This document shows, one piece after another, positions 13,622 through 14,554 of a stretch of DNA of 14,554 bases; position 1 is the stretch's first letter; every line of letters starts with the position of its first letter. The translations under genes were made by a program, and so were the position numbers. The notes under the pieces were generated by a model. That model saw only the letters and a list, made by a program, of their open reading frames with translations. It did no database searches and was not told the origin of the DNA. Source of the DNA: an uncultured Lachnospiraceae bacterium (lineage in GTDB: Bacteria > Bacillota > Clostridia > Lachnospirales > Lachnospiraceae); contig UQWA01000047.1 in NCBI GenBank assembly GCA_900544685.1, positions 1 through 14,554 of the forward strand, written 5' to 3'.

Positions 13622-13660
13622 ATCCTTAGAACAGTCATGAAAATGTCAAGAAAGTGTAAA
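13622..13660 (-). promoter_or_regulatory. Response-regulator box: hexamers repeated every 11 bp
   Basis: On the minus strand TTTACA (13660-13655), TTGACA (13649-13644), ATGACT (13638-13633) and AAGGAT (13627-13622) follow each other with 5-bp gaps. The first two match the TT(A/C/T)A(C/T)A-type direct repeats used by PhoP/OmpR-like regulators (TTGACA differs by one base). The array ends about 20 bp before the -10 box, the usual activator position. Confidence 0.5.
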
Positions 13661-13779
13661 AGAGCGATCTCTTCTCTCACACTCACACATATACCATGTT
13701 TTTCAATATAATCTCTTCTGCACTAACTTTTATATTATAATTTTTATTTACGCCAGTCATGGCAATATTAAGAAACTTT

Positions 13780-13819
13780 CGCCGAATACGGCGGTTTTGT
13801 TACTTTTGTCAAAAGTAAC
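13780..13819. repeat. Terminator-like hairpin followed by a perfect 21-bp palindrome
   Basis: CGCCG-AATA-CGGCG (13780-13793) is followed by GTTTTG on the plus strand. Next, GTTACTTTTG (13799-13808) and CAAAAGTAAC (13810-13819) form a perfect inverted repeat around one T. They lie between the DUF5348 gene and the secreted protein promoter and may mark the boundary of the cargo cassette. The palindrome could be a binding site. Confidence 0.5.
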
Positions 13820-13873
13820 GCAAAAGCACTTTCGACAGCCGTTCCGTCCATCAAAAGTACCCTTGCGCCCTCC

Positions 13874-13946
13874 GGGGGTATAAGACGTCCAGGGGACGTC
13901 TGTTCTGCACCGACCGAAGCGGAGCGAAGACCTATTTTATACCTCC
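13874..13946. ncRNA. Structured non-coding element containing copy 2 of the 27-nt motif
   Basis: The outer arms GGGGGTATAA (13874-13883) and TTATACCTCC (13937-13946) pair with one G.U. Inside lie a perfect 8-bp hairpin with a 3-nt loop (13883-13890 with 13894-13901) and then the motif GCACCGACCGAAGCGGAGCG, AAGACCT (13907-13933). The related motif at 10341-10367 also follows a short-loop hairpin. The element lies downstream of the DUF5348 gene. It may act as RNA or DNA (for example a transfer or recombination site); no known RNA class was recognised. Confidence 0.45.
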
Positions 13947-14003
13947 CGTTAGTCGGTTGGCTTCTGCGTTACTCTCTCGGCTAAATTATTCTGGTATTCT
14001 TGC

Positions 14004-14213
14004 CTATACATATTCCAGATCTCCGCAATATGGTGTTCCCACCAGATACCATTCTCTTGCCGGATTCATCTCCATTCTTGTTCGTACCCACTTATCATCA
14101 ACCAGCACCTCAAGACCTTCTCCACAGTGAAATCCCGTATCAATCCATAAGTCTGATGCCAACAATCCATATCTGTCATTGCTGCTGTTATATCCTAATC
14201 TTCCCTGTTTCAT
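14004..14213 (-). CDS. DUF5348 domain protein of mobile-element type
   Basis: A 69-residue protein beginning MKQGRLGYNSSNDRYGLL and containing DLWIDTGFHCGEGLEVLVDD, W..TRME, EWYLVGTPY and G.LEYV. This matches, from memory, the DUF5348 family of small beta-rich proteins found mainly in clostridial conjugative elements. Its biochemical role is unknown. The start at 14213 is preceded by AAGGGAGAAAG. It is the main evidence that the right part of the window belongs to an integrative conjugative element. It is read leftward, downstream of another backbone gene at 14382-14554. Confidence 0.7.
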   Translation of the reverse strand: MKQGRLGYNSSNDRYGLLASDLWIDTGFHCGEGLEVLVDDKWVRTRMEMNPAREWYLVGTPYCGDLEYV

Positions 14214-14381
14214 TGTATCTTTCTCCCTTCTTCACAACTATCAAATTTACAGTAATCTCACATTCCAGCCATAGTTTTCCGTCTGCACCTTACCAATTTT
14301 CTCCTTGTTTACTTCTCACAGGGGCGTGACACGCTCCCGTAAAAAGGTAATCAACACGAACTGTTACCATCGAAAGCTCTC

Positions 14382-14554
14382 TTACATTCCTTTTCTGTCC
14401 AGATACTCCTGCCGGAACTTTTCCCGTTCTTCTTTTGTTGGTGCAGTTTTGGATTTACTGTATACCTCACGATTTACCATTGCATCCAGCTTTTTCTCTA
14501 GACCTTTTCTTATATCATCTGCTTCCTGTTCCTGATCCAGTAAATGATATTTTA
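14382..14554 (-). CDS. C-terminal part of an unidentified mobile-element gene
   Basis: The last 57 codons of a leftward gene that runs off the right edge, ending ...TKEEREKFRQEYLDRKGM. It is strongly charged and helical (LLDQEQEADDIRKGLEKKLD), the kind of tail seen on large conjugation or backbone proteins, but the family is not identifiable. It ends 168 bp before the DUF5348 start. That gap holds no convincing gene, only a 26-codon frame (14370-14290) with a poor ribosome site. Confidence 0.55.
   Translation of the reverse strand, partial: KYHLLDQEQEADDIRKGLEKKLDAMVNREVYSKSKTAPTKEEREKFRQEYLDRKGM

Noticed and set aside
13883..13901. GACGTC-containing inverted repeat as a third GntR operator
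   Set aside because: It shares only the six-base core. It is an 8-bp hairpin with a loop inside the mobile element and has no promoter boxes around it.
14290..14370. 26-codon minus-strand frame between the two element genes
   Set aside because: Its ribosome site is poor and no family was recognised, so it is too weak to call.
1..14554. CRISPR arrays, tRNA or rRNA genes and insertion sequences
   Set aside because: No regularly spaced repeats, no tRNA or rRNA-like sequence and no transposase frame were found on either strand.

Overview
The window reads like a chromosomal segment of a gut Lachnospiraceae-type Firmicute (Clostridia). The evidence is strong AGGAGG-like ribosome binding sites, T-tailed hairpin terminators, GntP and FadR-type sugar-acid genes of clostridial style, and a conjugative-element backbone typical of that family. 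The family is inferred from protein resemblance recalled from memory, and the genus cannot be fixed.

Positions 1-9689 form a sugar-acid (aldonate-type) catabolic locus. A leftward operon encodes a zinc alcohol dehydrogenase (4323-3304), a LarA-family nickel-pincer racemase/epimerase (3282-2014), an IlvD/Edd-family dehydratase (1992-235) and the start of a PfkB-family 2-keto-3-deoxygluconate-type kinase (202-1, cut by the window edge). Divergently, a GntP permease (4874-6250) is followed by a terminator. A rightward operon then encodes a FadR-type GntR regulator, a second and paralogous IlvD/Edd dehydratase, and a membrane protein of unknown function. Each of the two divergent promoters carries a palindrome centred on GACGTC exactly in its 17-bp -35/-10 spacer, so one repressor probably controls both. 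Inferred logic: import by GntP, oxidation and/or C2 epimerisation, dehydration to a 2-keto-3-deoxy acid, then phosphorylation.

Positions 9690-10260 form a junction. They hold eroded coding fragments and the last 18 codons of an elongation factor Tu gene (minus strand) with what looks like its own terminator. This suggests insertion of an element at the 3' end of tuf.

Positions 10260-14554 look like mobile-element DNA of the Tn1549/Tn916-like clostridial kind. It holds a 32-residue single-helix toxin-like peptide with a converging antisense promoter (a type I toxin-antitoxin candidate), two truncated backbone genes, and a cargo cassette of a secreted three-repeat acidic protein, a response regulator and a histidine kinase. 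A DUF5348 protein and the 3' end of another backbone gene complete it. Two related structured non-coding elements sharing a 27-nt motif lie on either side of the cassette. No integrase, relaxase or other conjugation gene is visible in the window.
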